Origin: Ampullaceana balthica
Taxonomy: Eukaryota; Mollusca; Gastropoda; Lymnaeidae
Reading direction: 5' to 3'
Assembly: GCA_944989445.1 (NCBI GenBank)
Contig: CALYLW010000044.1
Location: 2,089,501 to 2,153,500 of the forward strand
Length of the DNA stretch: 64,000 nt
Part shown: piece by piece, positions 1-12,600 of the stretch
How positions within the stretch are numbered: position 1 is the first letter of the stretch
Layout: each line of letters starts with the position of its first letter
Translations under genes and position numbers: made by a program
The notes under the pieces: model-generated
Databases searched by the model: none
What the model was told of the DNA's origin: nothing
What the model saw: the letters and a program-made list of their open reading frames with translations, nothing else

Positions 1-1640
1 TCAAGGACACACCCTAACTAGTGTCAGGTACCCACTCAGAGCTGGGTGGACTCAAGGACAAGCCATAACTAGTGTCAGGTACCCACTCAGAGCTGGGTGG
101 ACTCAATGACAAGCCATAACTAGTGTCAGGTACCCACTCAGAGATGGGTGGACTCAAGGACACACCCTAACTAGTGTCAGGTACCCACTCAGAGCTGGGT
201 GGACTCAAGGACAAGCCATAACTAGTGTCAGGTACCCACTCAGAGCTGGGTGGACTCAAGGACACACCCTAACTAGTGTCAGGTACCCACTCAGAGCTGG
301 GTGGACTCAAGGACAAGCCATAACTAGTGTCAGGTACCCACTCAGAGCTGGGTGGACTCAAGGACACACCATAACTAGTGTCAGGTACCCACTCAGAGCT
401 GGGTGGACTCAAGGACACACCATAACTAGTGTCAGGTACCCACTCAGAGCTGGGTGGACTCAAGGACACACCATAACTAGTGTCAGGTACCCACTCAGAG
501 CTGGGTGGACTCAAGGACACACCCTAACTAGTGTAAGGTACCCACTCAGAGCTGGGTGGACTCAAGGACACACCCTAACTAGTGTCAGGTACCCACTCAG
601 AGCTGGGTGGACTCAAGGACACACCATAACTAGTGTCAGGTACCCACTCAGAGCTGGGTGGACTCAAGGACACACCATAACTAGTGTCAGGTACCCACTC
701 AGAGCTGGGTGGACTCAATGACAAGCCATAACTAGTGTCAGGTACCCACTCAGAGCTGGGTGGACTCAAGGACACACCCTAACTAGTGTCAGGTACCCAC
801 TCAGAGCTGGGTGGACTCAAGGACAAGCCATAACTAGTGTCAGGTACCCACTCAGAGCTGGGTGGACTCAATGACAAGCCATAACTAGTGTCAGGTACCC
901 ACTCAGAGCTGGGTGGACTCAAGGACAAGCCATAACTAGTGTCAGGTACCCACTCAGAGCTGGGTGGACTCAAGGACAAGCCATAACTAGTGTCAGGTAC
1001 CCACTCAGAGCTGGGTGGACTCAAGGACAAGCCATAACTAGTGTCAGGTACCCACTCAGAGCTGGGTGGACTCAAGGACAAGCCATAACTAGTGTCAGGT
1101 ACCCACTCAGAGCTGGGTGGACTCAAGGACAAGCCATAACTAGTGTCAGGTACCCACTCAGAGCTGGGTGGACTCAAGGACAAGCCATAACTAGTGTAAG
1201 GTACCCACTCAGAGCTGGGTGGACTCAATGACAAGCCATAACTAGTGTCAGGTACCCACTCAGAGATGGGTGGACTCAAGGACACACCCTAACTAGTGTC
1301 AGGTACCCACTCAGAGCTGGGTGGACTCAAGGACAAGCCATAACTAGTGTCAGGTAGCCACTCAGAGCTGGGTGGACTCAAGGACACACCCTAACTAGTG
1401 TCAGGTACCCACTCAGAGCTGGGTGGACTCAAGGACACACCCTAACTAGTGTCAGGTACCCACTCAGAGCTGGGTGGACTCAAGGACAAGCCATAACTAG
1501 TGTCAGGTACCCACTCAGAGCTGGGTGGACTCAATGACAAGCCATAACTAGTGTCAGGTACCCACTCAGAGCTGGGTGGACTCAAGGACAAGCCATAACT
1601 AGTGTCAGGTACCCACTCAGAGCTGGGTGGACTCAAGGAC
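1..1640. repeat. 51-bp minisatellite, about 32 copies
   Basis: Units of 51 bp run head to tail from the window edge. Variants alternate (aaggacaagccataac, aaggacacaccctaac, aatgacaagcc) and point differences are few. The array ends at about 1640 in unique sequence. Because 51 is a multiple of three, the minus strand reads open as a 17-residue repeat (SLSPPSSEWVPDTSYGL), broken by occasional stops. I treat this as a by-product of the period, not a protein. The array continues beyond the window start. Confidence 0.95.
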
Positions 1641-1974
1641 GCTCTTAGCCCCAGGAACAGATCCCTGCTGTCACAGAAATTCAAAACCGTGACTCTCTGT
1701 ACGCCAGCCGAGCACGCATGCCACTCTACCACAATGTCCCTAAGTAAATATCTTTTTCATGCTGTACATGGTCATTACTTTACTTGACCATCCTACTCCA
1801 GTCATGACTACATATACCACAAACTACTTTTAATTTGTGATGTATGAAACCGTTTTATGAAGTACATGTGACTGCACTCAGTGCATGACACACATCTACT
1901 GTTGTAACTAACAATGTATTTGTAACTTCAGACTAGAAGTTAAAACTGGCTCACATTTGAATGTTATTTAGAAT
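1641..1974. other. Non-repetitive spacer, nothing recognised
   Basis: About 330 bp between two arrays. No conserved coding, RNA or transposon signal is visible. A short plus-strand frame runs out of the 51-bp array into this segment but resembles nothing I know. Confidence 0.5.
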
Positions 1975-2128
1975 ACATTCTGTCTAAATACCTCTCAAAT
2001 ACATGATGTCTAAATAACTCTCAAATACATATGTCTAGATACCTCTCAAATACATGATGTCTAAATAACTCTCAAATACATATGTCTAGATACCTCTCAA
2101 ATACATGATTTCTAAATACCTCTCAAAT
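1975..2128. repeat. About 51-bp tandem repeat made of two ~25-bp halves
   Basis: The phrase 'tctaaatacctctcaaatacat' recurs about six times with two alternating forms (tacatgatgtctaaataac and tacatatgtctagatacc). This makes a two-part higher-order unit of about 51 bp. Confidence 0.8.
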
Positions 2129-2135
2129 AACAGTT

Positions 2136-2998
2136 GACAAAGTGGGATGGGAAACACCTTCATTACAAGAGACAGCTGAAATATATGAACTGTTCCAACC
2201 AAAGAAAATTTACCACACAATATCAATATCACATACAAGAGACAGGCTGAAATATATAAACAGTTTCACCCACGACATTACCACACAATATCACATACAA
2301 GAGACAGGCTGAAATATATGAACAGTTCCAGTCAAGACATTACCACACAATATCACATACAAGAGACAGGCTGAAATATATGAACAGTTCCACCCAAGAC
2401 ATTACCACACAATATCACATACAAGAGACAGGCTGAAATATATGAACAGTTCCAGTCAAGACATTACCACACAATATCACATACAAGAGACAGGCTGAAA
2501 TATATTAACAGTTCCAGTCAAGACATTACCACACAATATCACATACAAGAGACAGGCTGAAATATATGAACAGTTCCACCCAAGACATTACCACACAATA
2601 TCACATACAAGAGACAGGCTGAAATATATGAACAGTTCCAAACAAGACATTACCACACAATATCACATACAAGAGACAGGCTGAAATATATGAACAGTTC
2701 CAGTCAAGACATTACCACACAATATCACATACAAGAGACAGGCTGAAATATATTAACAGTTCCAGTCAAGACATTACCACACAATATCACATACAAGAGA
2801 CAGGCTGAAATATATGAACAGTTCCACCCAAGACATTACCACACAATATCACATACAAGAGACAGGCTGAAATATATGAACAGTTCCAAACAAGACATTA
2901 CCACACAATATCACATAGAAGAGACAGGCTGAAATATATGAACAGTTCAATCCAAGACATTAGCACACAAAATCACATACAACTGACAGGCCAGTCAT
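2136..2998. repeat. 62-bp minisatellite, about 14 copies, with 4-unit higher-order structure
   Basis: Units contain 'acaagagacaggctgaaata' followed by a variable segment. From about 2415 to 2910 the variants run in a repeated order: cagtc, then tattaac+cagtc, then caccc, then aaac. This gives a higher-order period of 4 x 62 = 248 bp. Edge units are more diverged. Confidence 0.92.
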
Positions 2999-3119
2999 AA
3001 TAAATGCAACTCAAATATATTGAGTGTCATATTCACAATATTTTTTATTATGAAAATACAAACACAAAATTGATCATTTATATTAAATCAGACTAAAAGT
3101 ATGGATGCTGGCCAATATC

Positions 3120-3560
3120 TAGAGAAAAAAACAACCCGTAAAAACTGAAGTTTTGACTTTAAATCCTTTATATATGAGACATAACTAAAAGTATTGATTA
3201 TGTTCAATATACATTGTAATACACACAGTGTGACAGACTAGCATAAACATTTAAAGATCGGGAAAATATTATAAAATCATGTTCAATATAATACGCATCG
3301 CACAACAGACTAGCATAAACATTTACATGGTACATAGAGATAATCTAAAAATTAATTAGATTAATTAATTTTATTTTATTAAAGTACATTCGATCTATGT
3401 GAAAGTTTGAAGATCATTTTTATCGTCGCTATGAGTCTGCCTGCACAATTTCAGCATGATAGGATACCGGGAAATGGGTTAAAATTATTTCCAAAGTTTT
3501 TGAGACAGACAAGCGGACGCTACGAATTAATAGAAAGGATTGAAAAATAATTCAGCTTTT
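3120..3560 (+). repeat. Dispersed repeat family D, copy 1
   Basis: This segment (aaatcctttatatatgagac ... rich in 'ataatacgca') is homologous to 36715-37215 and, on the opposite strand, to parts of 50855-51300 and to 52690-53081 plus 59419-59560. It is about 450-500 bp, non-coding and of unknown class. Confidence 0.75.
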
Positions 3561-4136
3561 AAGAAATCATTTCATTTAAATCACCATAATAAAAAAAAAG
3601 TCTGCAAAATTATGAGTGGTTTATTTGCCTTAACATAGCCCAAATCTTTTTCTATCAATCAAAAATAATGAAGTGTATAAGAAACACTAATAGAAACAGT
3701 TCAGTAAAAGTAAATGTTCATATGAACATCACTATTCCATAGTTTAAACCTAAAAATCTAAGGTTTGTAGAACTATATTTGAAATAACATCTGCTCTTGA
3801 CATTCTGTGTCACTAAATACATTCCAGCATCAATTTGACATTGCTTAGGGAGTAAACTTAGAATCTTCCATGAGTTCATGCCATATCCACAACCAGAGTT
3901 ATCACCTGTAACCTGGGAGAATAATTTGCCCAAACTCCAACACATTTATTTATTGCCATGATTGCCACTTAAAGTCCAGGAGATAAAGTTCTATCTAAAA
4001 GGTTGGGGTGACCTGGCTACCATGTCAATTTAGCAGTCGTTGCTTGGCTACAGTGGCATGGGTGTCATAGGTTCGTCCCCTAAGTATATGATGATCTGAT
4101 GCTTAGCTAACTACTAACTATGGAAATGATGGCCTA
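3561..4136. other. AT-rich spacer, no gene recognised
   Basis: I see no conserved coding signal. A stretch near 4005-4085 ending in 'ggttcgtcccc' faintly resembles a tRNA B box and could be an old SINE relic, but no A box is convincing. Confidence 0.4.
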
Positions 4137-4256
4137 AACATTACCATCAACAAGATGGACTAAACATTACCATCAACAAGATGGACTAAACATTACCATC
4201 AACAAGATGGACCAGACATTACCATCAACAAGATGGACCAGACATTACCATCAAGA
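4137..4256. repeat. 26-bp tandem repeat, about 5 copies
   Basis: The unit 'attaccatcaacaagatgga' plus a short variable tail (ctaaac or ccagac) is repeated head to tail. Confidence 0.9.
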
Positions 4257-4633
4257 AATTAACTAAATGAGCACAAAATAACTTATCCTCTGTATCTAGA
4301 ACTGAAATATGAAATAGACTGATGACCCCTCTTCCCCCCCCCAAAACACTGTGTGAGAATAAGTACACATAGGTCAAGTACACAAATTCAAGCCACATAT
4401 GGAAAGTAAGTATACAATGGTAGATAAGACTACATGAATAATGAGCAACAATGGGAAATTTTATTCAAATGGATTATTTAATAAAAGATATATTTTAAAA
4501 TTGTGCTTTGTGTTTTTTTTTGTTTATAAAATTTTTCATAAGGCAGTGTCACATTACATAAAGACCACGTTACTTCTTCTCCCACAGCAACAAAGTTATG
4601 TTGTTGCTTTTGTAAAGTATAGATGTCTAGCTT

Positions 4634-4910
4634 TGTCTAGTCATTATTTTCTAGATGATATCATTATATCATAAAATTTCTGTTCAAATCTCAAGTTTGC
4701 TAATAAGACTCCCAACTAGATGACATCATATCATGATAAGATGATATCATTATATCATAAAATTTCTGTTCAAATCTCAAGTTTGTTAATAAGACTCCCA
4801 ACTAGATGACATCATATCATGATAAGATGATATCATGATAAGATGATATCATTATATCATAACATTTCTGTTCAAATCTCAAGTTTGCTAATAAGACTCC
4901 TAAACTGTTT
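4634..4910. repeat. About 87-bp tandem repeat, about 3 copies, palindrome-rich
   Basis: Each unit contains 'gatgatatcattatatcata' and 'aatttctgttcaaatctcaa'. The joint 'atgacatcatatcatgata' is itself internally palindromic, and one copy carries an extra short duplication. The array abuts the Tigger/pogo-like element that starts at 4918. Confidence 0.85.
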
Positions 4911-4917
4911 AATATTA

Positions 4918-6393
4918 CAGTGGGGCCCACTTATCTCCAGCCCTGGTTAACTCGCCAGCTCTATTAAGTCGACGTTTTTTTTTGGAACCGCCAAATTCTC
5001 TCTTTGTCTTTGCATTTTTTCAGCGGTTAATTCGATTTTTTTAAGTCGCTGAACCCTTATATTTCGAGCACAAAAGTGGGCCAAATTTGCCACTTAGCGT
5101 GGTTATCTCGATCCCCGTCTGTTCGCCTAGCAATGCACTTTGATTTGGCATTTTTGGTTCAAAAGAGTGTTGACATCTCGCTTTCTTTGAGACTACCGGC
5201 TATTGTGTGATTCTACGAGATTTCAATAAAAACTACTGGATGTATTTACTTTCAATTTTATTCCGTGTGTAAATTCATATGTATTCACCAGAGGTACTCG
5301 AAAATCGGCGTTAGTGGTCTTTAATCAGTCATTATTTCACTGTGCATGTTATATTATTATTAAACTCTAATTCATTTTCTGAAGCATTAATCATTTTATT
5401 TTTTAAGATAAACGAATATCTTTAGAAAAAAAAATAAAGGTTTGTATCGAGAATCGACGGTGGTTTTTATGTAATTAAATAAAAAATTATTATTATTCTT
5501 TTAAAAGTTTGTTGTTGCTTTGTTACCAGTAAGATACGTGACTGTGACTAACACGCGTGTGACGCTGAAATCAAATCATTTTCTTAATATTCTAGTAGAT
5601 ATATAATATACACGTCATCACTGTTGTAGGTCGAATTCTGATAAGGTCAAGGCCGCATTTGTTACTATTTATATTACAAGTTACACGTATCATTTGATTG
5701 ACGAAGGAAATTTGAGTGCGGTCTCATAGTCATAGTGACAGATATCCTGCACATCAAAAGCATTAAACTTAAAATTACCATATTTATATGTTTATTTTTT
5801 TTTATTCGCCGATTCGACGGGCATTGCAAACAAGCGCCATGAGGAGAGGCAAAAAATTTGACCTTTAACGCATGCGCAGACAATTATAAACTGGTAACTT
5901 TTTTTTAAATTAAATTGAATCGAAACAAGACTACAGAGACGTAATCAAAGTCATTTTACTTTTACTTCGGCAAAAAATATATATATGTATATATAAATTC
6001 CCGACTAGTCATAACTTTTCCCTACTTTCAAGACCAGCAAAATTATTTTAAGAGAATTCCCGACTGAGTGGGAACCCTGGGTTATATTTAAATTGATTGC
6101 AGTCTCACCCCCATTACATTATTCCGGTTATATTTAAACGGTCCTTAAAAATGAACGGTCTTAACCTTAGGAAAGAGTGAAGAAATATTAGGGTCCTGAT
6201 ATTCCGATACGATTCCTATTAAATCATTAATCGTCCCATCACTAATTAACGCACATCATGTTTATAATTATAAAGAAATTTCAAGTGCATGTTAATATTT
6301 TGCCGCCATATTGATTTTCGTTTAAGTCGGTGATCGGTTATCTCGGCGCCATTTTTCATACCCCGAGGCCGTCAACTTAAGCAGGCCCTACTG
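4918..6393. mobile_element. Tigger/pogo-like non-autonomous DNA transposon with TA target duplication
   Basis: The left end reads TA|cagtggggcccacttat and the right end aagcaggccctactg|TA, giving imperfect inverted termini that start CAGT and a TA target duplication, as in the pogo/Tigger branch of Tc1-mariner. The 1,476 bp hold no transposase. Part of the interior (about 5500-6170) is homologous to the element at 27128-28312, so this copy is probably nested. 6230-6393 closely matches 16260-16420. Confidence 0.82.
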
Positions 6394-6492
6394 TAAAAAT
6401 TTCTTTGTGCTTACCACACATGTATTAGTTACACGATAAGGAATATTTAGATCCTTCTAGATAAAGTCCAAGGTTCATAAGTTAAGGCTTCT

Positions 6493-6693
6493 CTATTTCT
6501 GCCTCTTGTATATCTTGTTAACGAAGTCGTAGAAGATTGTCTTGGGCACCCCAAGGTCTAGTGAGTCTATTAAACCTGTTATCTTGGTGTAGCTGTCCTC
6601 CTCAAATTGCTGGTAGATCCCTTCAATGTTCAGCTCTTTGTACACATTCTTTACCCTCTGTATGCATTCATCATCCCATTTGCCATAGTTGGC
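6493..6693 (-). CDS. FDPS: FDPS coding exon 8 (C-terminus and stop)
   Basis: 66 codons plus TAG. The exon starts after acceptor 'gtctacacag' with [10 protein letters not shown] and ends YKRQK. It includes [11 protein letters not shown], the family's conserved FLQYEEDSY region. The acceptor and first bases of this exon are duplicated twice in the adjacent intron (6694-6846). Confidence 0.96.
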   Translation of the reverse strand, partial: ANYGKWDDECIQRVKNVYKELNIEGIYQQFEEDSYTKITGLIDSLDLGVPKTIFYDFVNKIYKRQK

Positions 6694-9600
6694 CTGTGTA
6701 GACAGAAATAGACAACATAAGATTGTACGCATTATCATAGTAGTAGTAGGCCTGTACAGACAGAAATAGACAACATAAGATTGTATGCATTGTCATAGTT
6801 GGCCTGTGCAGACAGAAATAGAAAACATAAGATTGTACGCATTGTCAATAAATTAAGTTAAGAAAAAATATGTTGTACAAGTGATGAACCCGTTATTGGA
6901 TTTACCCCATATTTGAGCTACAACTAAAAGTCACCTGTTCACCCTATAAGTACTGTACTGTGCCCACAAAGCTGTCTCAGAAGCCGATATGCAACGCAGT
7001 GTAAACCTGTTCTCCAGCGCCTGCACAAACTTTGGTCTGACAATCAACACTAAGAAGACTGAGGTCCTCCATCAGCCCGTGCCTGGAAGGCCCTACGTAG
7101 AGCCCATCATCACTATCAACGACCAGAGACTCAACACAGTGCACCGGTTCACATACCTAGGCAGCACACTGTCTCAAAATGTCACCATCGATGACGAAGT
7201 GAGCGTCAGAATTGCCAGAGCCAGCTCCACTTTCGGCAGGTTGTACCCTAATGTCTGGAACAAAAGAGGCATTACCATCCAGACCAAGCTGAAAGTGTAC
7301 AGGGCAGTGGTGCTCCCCACACTGCTATATGCTTGTGAAACTTGGACTGTTTATCAGCGCCATGCAAGAAAGCTTAACCACTTTCATACAACAAGCCTCA
7401 GGAAGATTCTCGGCATAAAGTGGCAGAACAAAATTCCTGACACAGTGGTACTGACCAAGGCATGTCTCCCCAGCATCTTCACCCTCCTGATGCAGACCCA
7501 GCTTGGCTGGGCAGGGCACGTTGTCCGAATGCCAGACGAGAGACTGCCAAAGAGAATCCTCAATGGTGAGCTCCAGTATGGCCAGCGGTCCCACGTTGGG
7601 CAAAAGAAAGGCTTAAAAGACACACTGAAAGCCTCAATGAAAGCGTTTGCCATCAATCCAGACACGTGGGAACGAGCTGCAATGCACCGATCCACCTGGT
7701 GCTCTTCCATCCACGAAGGTGCCAAGTCATGCGAGGCAAACCGGATCACCGTCGCAGAAAAGAAGAGGCAAGCCCGAAAGGCCCATGCTTTCAACCGTCC
7801 TGGAGATGTCCCACTCTTCCCTTGTCCCTTCTGTTCCCGAACTTTCCATGCAAGGATCGGCGTCATCAGCCATCTGCGCACGCACAGACAACCCTCGGAT
7901 GACTAGAGTGGTCCTCGTCTTATCGACGGACGAACGAATTGTACTGTACATGTATTACTAGTCAGGTATTTACCATAATATATGAGCTAAAACTAAAAGT
8001 CACATGTATTACTAGTCAGGTATTTACCATAATATATAAGCTAAAACTAAAAGTCAACTGTTCACCCTAGCTGTACAGTACTGTACATGTATTACTAGTC
8101 AGGTATTTACCATAATATATAAGCTAAAACTAAAAGTCACCTGTTCACCCTAGCTGTACAGTACTGTACATGTATTACTAGTAAAGTGCTAGAAAATCAA
8201 TATACCCCCTGAGTTTGTTAGAGCATGAAGAAAAGGCACATATTATACTACCAAAGGGATCAAACTCATGGCTATATGGATCTCCCTAGGATAGTGTCCC
8301 ATTAAAAAGACAAAGTTATTCTGTTTTTAACATTCCAATTTCACTATGTCAATTTAAAAAGTGTCCAGTATTGATAATTTTCACAAAAATATAATAGTAC
8401 ATGTACCTTAAAATATTAGAAAACTGACTATTTTTTAAAAGTGTAATATCTTGGTCCATTTCTCTGGTAAAACTTAGTAATGGCACAAATTTAACAAAAT
8501 CTGACATTGCATCTGTTTATTGTTACTTCCTTAACCCGACCAGGTCCGAGGTCCCCCAGCTAATTTTCCCCTATACCTGGCCTCCCCAGCAAAAAAAATA
8601 ATAAATGTACATGGGTTTTAGATTTAGCAGGAAACAGGCCTACATTCTATCCAATGTTCCATTTAAGATGAGTGTCTGCGCGGCTAGGCGGCCACTAATA
8701 TATCTAACTGACGCCGCGCAGCAGTTTATAATTACAGCACATCACATTTAGTAAAAAAATTATTTTAAAATGGATGCTGTGCAACTTTGCACCTATGTTC
8801 CCTCTGAGCTGCGAAACCACGTGGCCGCGAAGGTTTTCGACCAATACCGCGCAGCAGTTAAGAATTACTGCGCAGCAAATTTTTTTAAATTTTTTTTTAA
8901 ATTTTATTTTAGTAGATAATAATTGTTTAATTAGTTGAACAGCGCTTCCATCTAACGCCAGTATTGACCCTTGGAGTGGTAGTCTTCCCAGCAGGATGAG
9001 CCATGCTTTACACAGAGGTACTTTTTGCACATAGAGCACCTGACGTTGGTCTTGACCTTCTTATGTGGGTTGTACTTGTATGCTACACTAGGGTGTGCTC
9101 TGTTGTATTGAAGGTGTTTTTCCAAGCAGACAGTGCAGACATGTTTGGAAGCAGTCGCTTCTGGAATTTCAGGCCAGTGGTTGCCTGGTGTGTGGCGTTG
9201 GGGGCATGGTACCATTTGTGCTCGGCGAATGGCTGTTGAGCGGTAATTGCCAATCAGGTCAATGCAGAGTTTCTGGATATATCTAGTGTAAAACATTGGC
9301 TTTTTGTCAGCTGCTTCTAGTTTAGACACACAGATGACAAATTAATTGTAGAAGGCCCACATAAAGAATTTGATGAAAAGGCGACGGGGCCACCGGTAAT
9401 GACGGCGTGAGCGATGGAGGCGCGTCATTTGATCATTTTTGTCACAACCGCCCATGTGGCGATTATAGTCCTGGACGAGCTCTGGCATCAGAACTTCATC
9501 AAGTGTTTCATCTTTGTTTCTTCTGTTTGCTACTCCTATTTGTTTTGGGTCATGAAAGTTTGAGATGAATGTAATTGGTCTCCGATACTGCCATAACATA

Positions 9601-12600
9601 CAGGTTATGCTGCCCTGACATCGATAGCGAATTTCAGCTCTCGCAACCTTGTCCAACTTCTTCAAGGACACTAAAAATTAACGTAATCATTAACTCACTG
9701 CTTTATTCAAGGAAAAAAAACATTTGTAAACACTAATCTTGCAGCAAATTTGAGATTTAACGATGATTGGCTGTTATTTTTAGTACTTTTTCAAGGGATA
9801 TCCCAAAAACCTAGATTTCGGTAACTCGTTATATAGTAATTAAATCTATTACCCAAAATTCGGTAACTCGACCTGGTAGGGTTAAATAATACAAGGAATG
9901 CATTCATTGTTACATCAATGCCCCACTTTAGCACTTTGACAGTCCCACCTAATAATACCAATAGTGGTTAACTATAACATATTATAAATTGACTTTAACT
10001 GACCAGAAAGGTGGCATTTTATATTTCATTCAACTATTTCCCCCCAATTTCTACAAAATCTCACTATTGAAACATATTATTTGTTCAGGTAAAACTAAAT
10101 TTTTATTCACAAAACTCTATGCCTTTTTCTTTTAATGTATATTTTTTTATGATCACATTTTAACTTTAAGTTATTCTAACATGTCTTTATCTCCATTTTC
10201 AACTAGTGATATTTGGATTTTCAAAATCCAGCAGAAATTACATATGCTGTATAGTAGTGTATAGCAAGCAATTAATTTCTTTAATAAGACTCAACTTAAA
10301 ATTAAACAGATTATTCTATACCTCCAATTCTTTTCTTTGTTCTTCATTGGCCACTTCCAATGCCTTGACAATAAGCCAGCCACATTTATTGTCTTGGATG
10401 TCTGTTCCAATCTTACCCAGCACTTCAGGGGGACTGTAGCAGTCCAAGTAATCATCCTGTTAACCAAACACTAGACTTATATCTACAGTATCATCTATAA
10501 ACCATGTTAGTGTTAGCAACAGGATCATCTATAAACCATGTTACCAACAGTATAATCTATAAACCATGTTACCAACAGGATCATATATAAACCATGTTAC
10601 CAACAGTATAATCTATAAACCATGTTAGCAACAAACTAAGTTTTCTATATGTGTTCAAGGTTTCTGAAATGTTAAACGTGGAGGAATGAATGTCTGTAGA
10701 AATAGTAATAGGTCAAGTGGCCGACAATCTGTATGATGTCTGTAGAAATAGTAATAGGTCAAGTCGCTGAAAATCTGTATGATGTCTATAGAAATAGTAA
10801 TAGGTCAAGTGGCCGACAATCTGTATGATGTCTGTAGAAATAGTAATAGGTCAAGTCGCTGAAAATCTGTATGAAGTCTGTAGAAATAGTGATAGGTCAA
10901 GTCGCTGACAATCTAAATGATGAAAACATAATTATGAAATTTGTTTTTTCAAGCTTTCCCATATGGCATTCTAAATATTTGCCTTTACACACATCCAACT
11001 CAGTGAACAATATTTATGTCTGTCCTAAATTAGAGCTAATAAAAACAAGGGATAGCTATTCATTCATTGTCCAGGCATTTTATTCTAAATTTCATTTTTA
11101 TATGTATATCTCTAAAAAATAACAAAAATTAATTATCTCAAAAGTTCTGGGACAGCACAGTTAAACCTTTCCTTAGAAGGATATCAAGGTTGTAAGAAAT
11201 AAGATTGCATTTCAAGTGAGATCATGTAATTGGACTGTTGGAAAGTTGAATAAAAATCTTGTGGTTGGGGAGCTATGTGTTGAAGTTGGGACTAGTGTTA
11301 GTGGAGGTGAGATCAAGTTGTACAAACTATGTGTTGAAGTTGGGACTAGTGTTGGTGGAGGTGAGATCAAGTTGTACAAACTATGTGTTGAAGTTGGGAC
11401 TAGTGTTAGTGGAGGTGAGATCAAGTTGTACAAACTATGTGTTGAAGTTGGGACTAGTGTTAGTGGAGGTGAGATCAAGTTGTACAAACTATGTGTTAAA
11501 GTTGGGACTGGTGTTAGTGGAGTTGAGATCAAGTTATATAAACTATGTGTTAAAGTTGGGACTAGTGTTAGTGGAGTTGAGATCAAGTTGTACAAATTAA
11601 TATTTTTTTTAAAAAATTGTCAATCCTCATCTTTCGGAACTAAAGATAAACTATTATTTTATGTACAAATGAATGTGAATTAGTGTGACAGTCAGACATA
11701 TTTCACTGCTATTAAATTAGTGTGACAGTCAGACATATTTCACTGCTACTAAATTAGTGTGACAGTCAGACGTATTTCACTGATACTAAATTAGTGTGAC
11801 AGTCAGACGTATTTCACTGATACTAAATTAGTGTGACAGTCAGACATATTTCACTGCTACTAAATTAGTGTGGCAGTCAGACGTATTTCACTGCTATTAA
11901 ATTAGTGTGACAGTCAGACGTATTTCACTGATACTAAATTAGTGTGATAGTCAGACGTATTTCACTGATACTAAATTAGTGTGACAGTCAGACATATTTC
12001 ACTGTTACTAAATTAGTGTGACAGTCAGACGTATTTCACTGCTACTAAATTAGTGTGACAGTCAGACATATTTCACTGCTATTAAATTAGTGTGACAGTC
12101 AGACGTATTTCACTGATACTAAATTAGTGTGATAGTCAGACATATTTCACTGATACTAAATTAGTGTGATAGTCAGACGTATTTCACTGATACTAAATTA
12201 GTGTGACAGTCAGACATATTTCACTGTTACTAAATTAGTGTGACAGTCAGACGTATTTCACTGCTACTAAATTAGTGTGACAGTCAGACGTATTTCACTG
12301 CTATTAAATTAGTGTGACAGTCAGACGTATTTCACTGATACTAAATTAGTGTGATAGTCAGACGTATTTCACTGATACTAAATTAGTGTGACAGTCAGAC
12401 ATATTTCACTGTTACTAAATTAGTGTGACAGTCAGACGTATTTCACTGCTACTAAATTAGTGTGACAGTCAGACGTATTTCACTGATACTAAATTAGTGT
12501 GACAGTCAGACGTATTTCACTGATTCTAAATTAGTGTGACAGTCAGACATATTTCACTGATACTAAATTAGTGTGACAGTCAGACGTATTTCACTGATAC

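Noticed and set aside
269..1732. Repeat-peptide frames SLSPPSSEWVPDTSYGL
   Set aside because: By-product of the 51-bp array; frames are interrupted irregularly and there is no start context or flanking coding sequence.
6493..6738. Taking ATG at 6738 as the start of a separate 81-residue protein
   Set aside because: The first 15 residues read through the intron and duplicated acceptor; from 6693 it is FDPS exon 8.
7325..7951. Several overlapping frames of 74-165 codons
   Set aside because: Shadows of the LINE ORF2 frame at 6959-7906.
11212..11683. Frames of 113-155 codons on both strands
   Set aside because: Explained by the 54-bp array.
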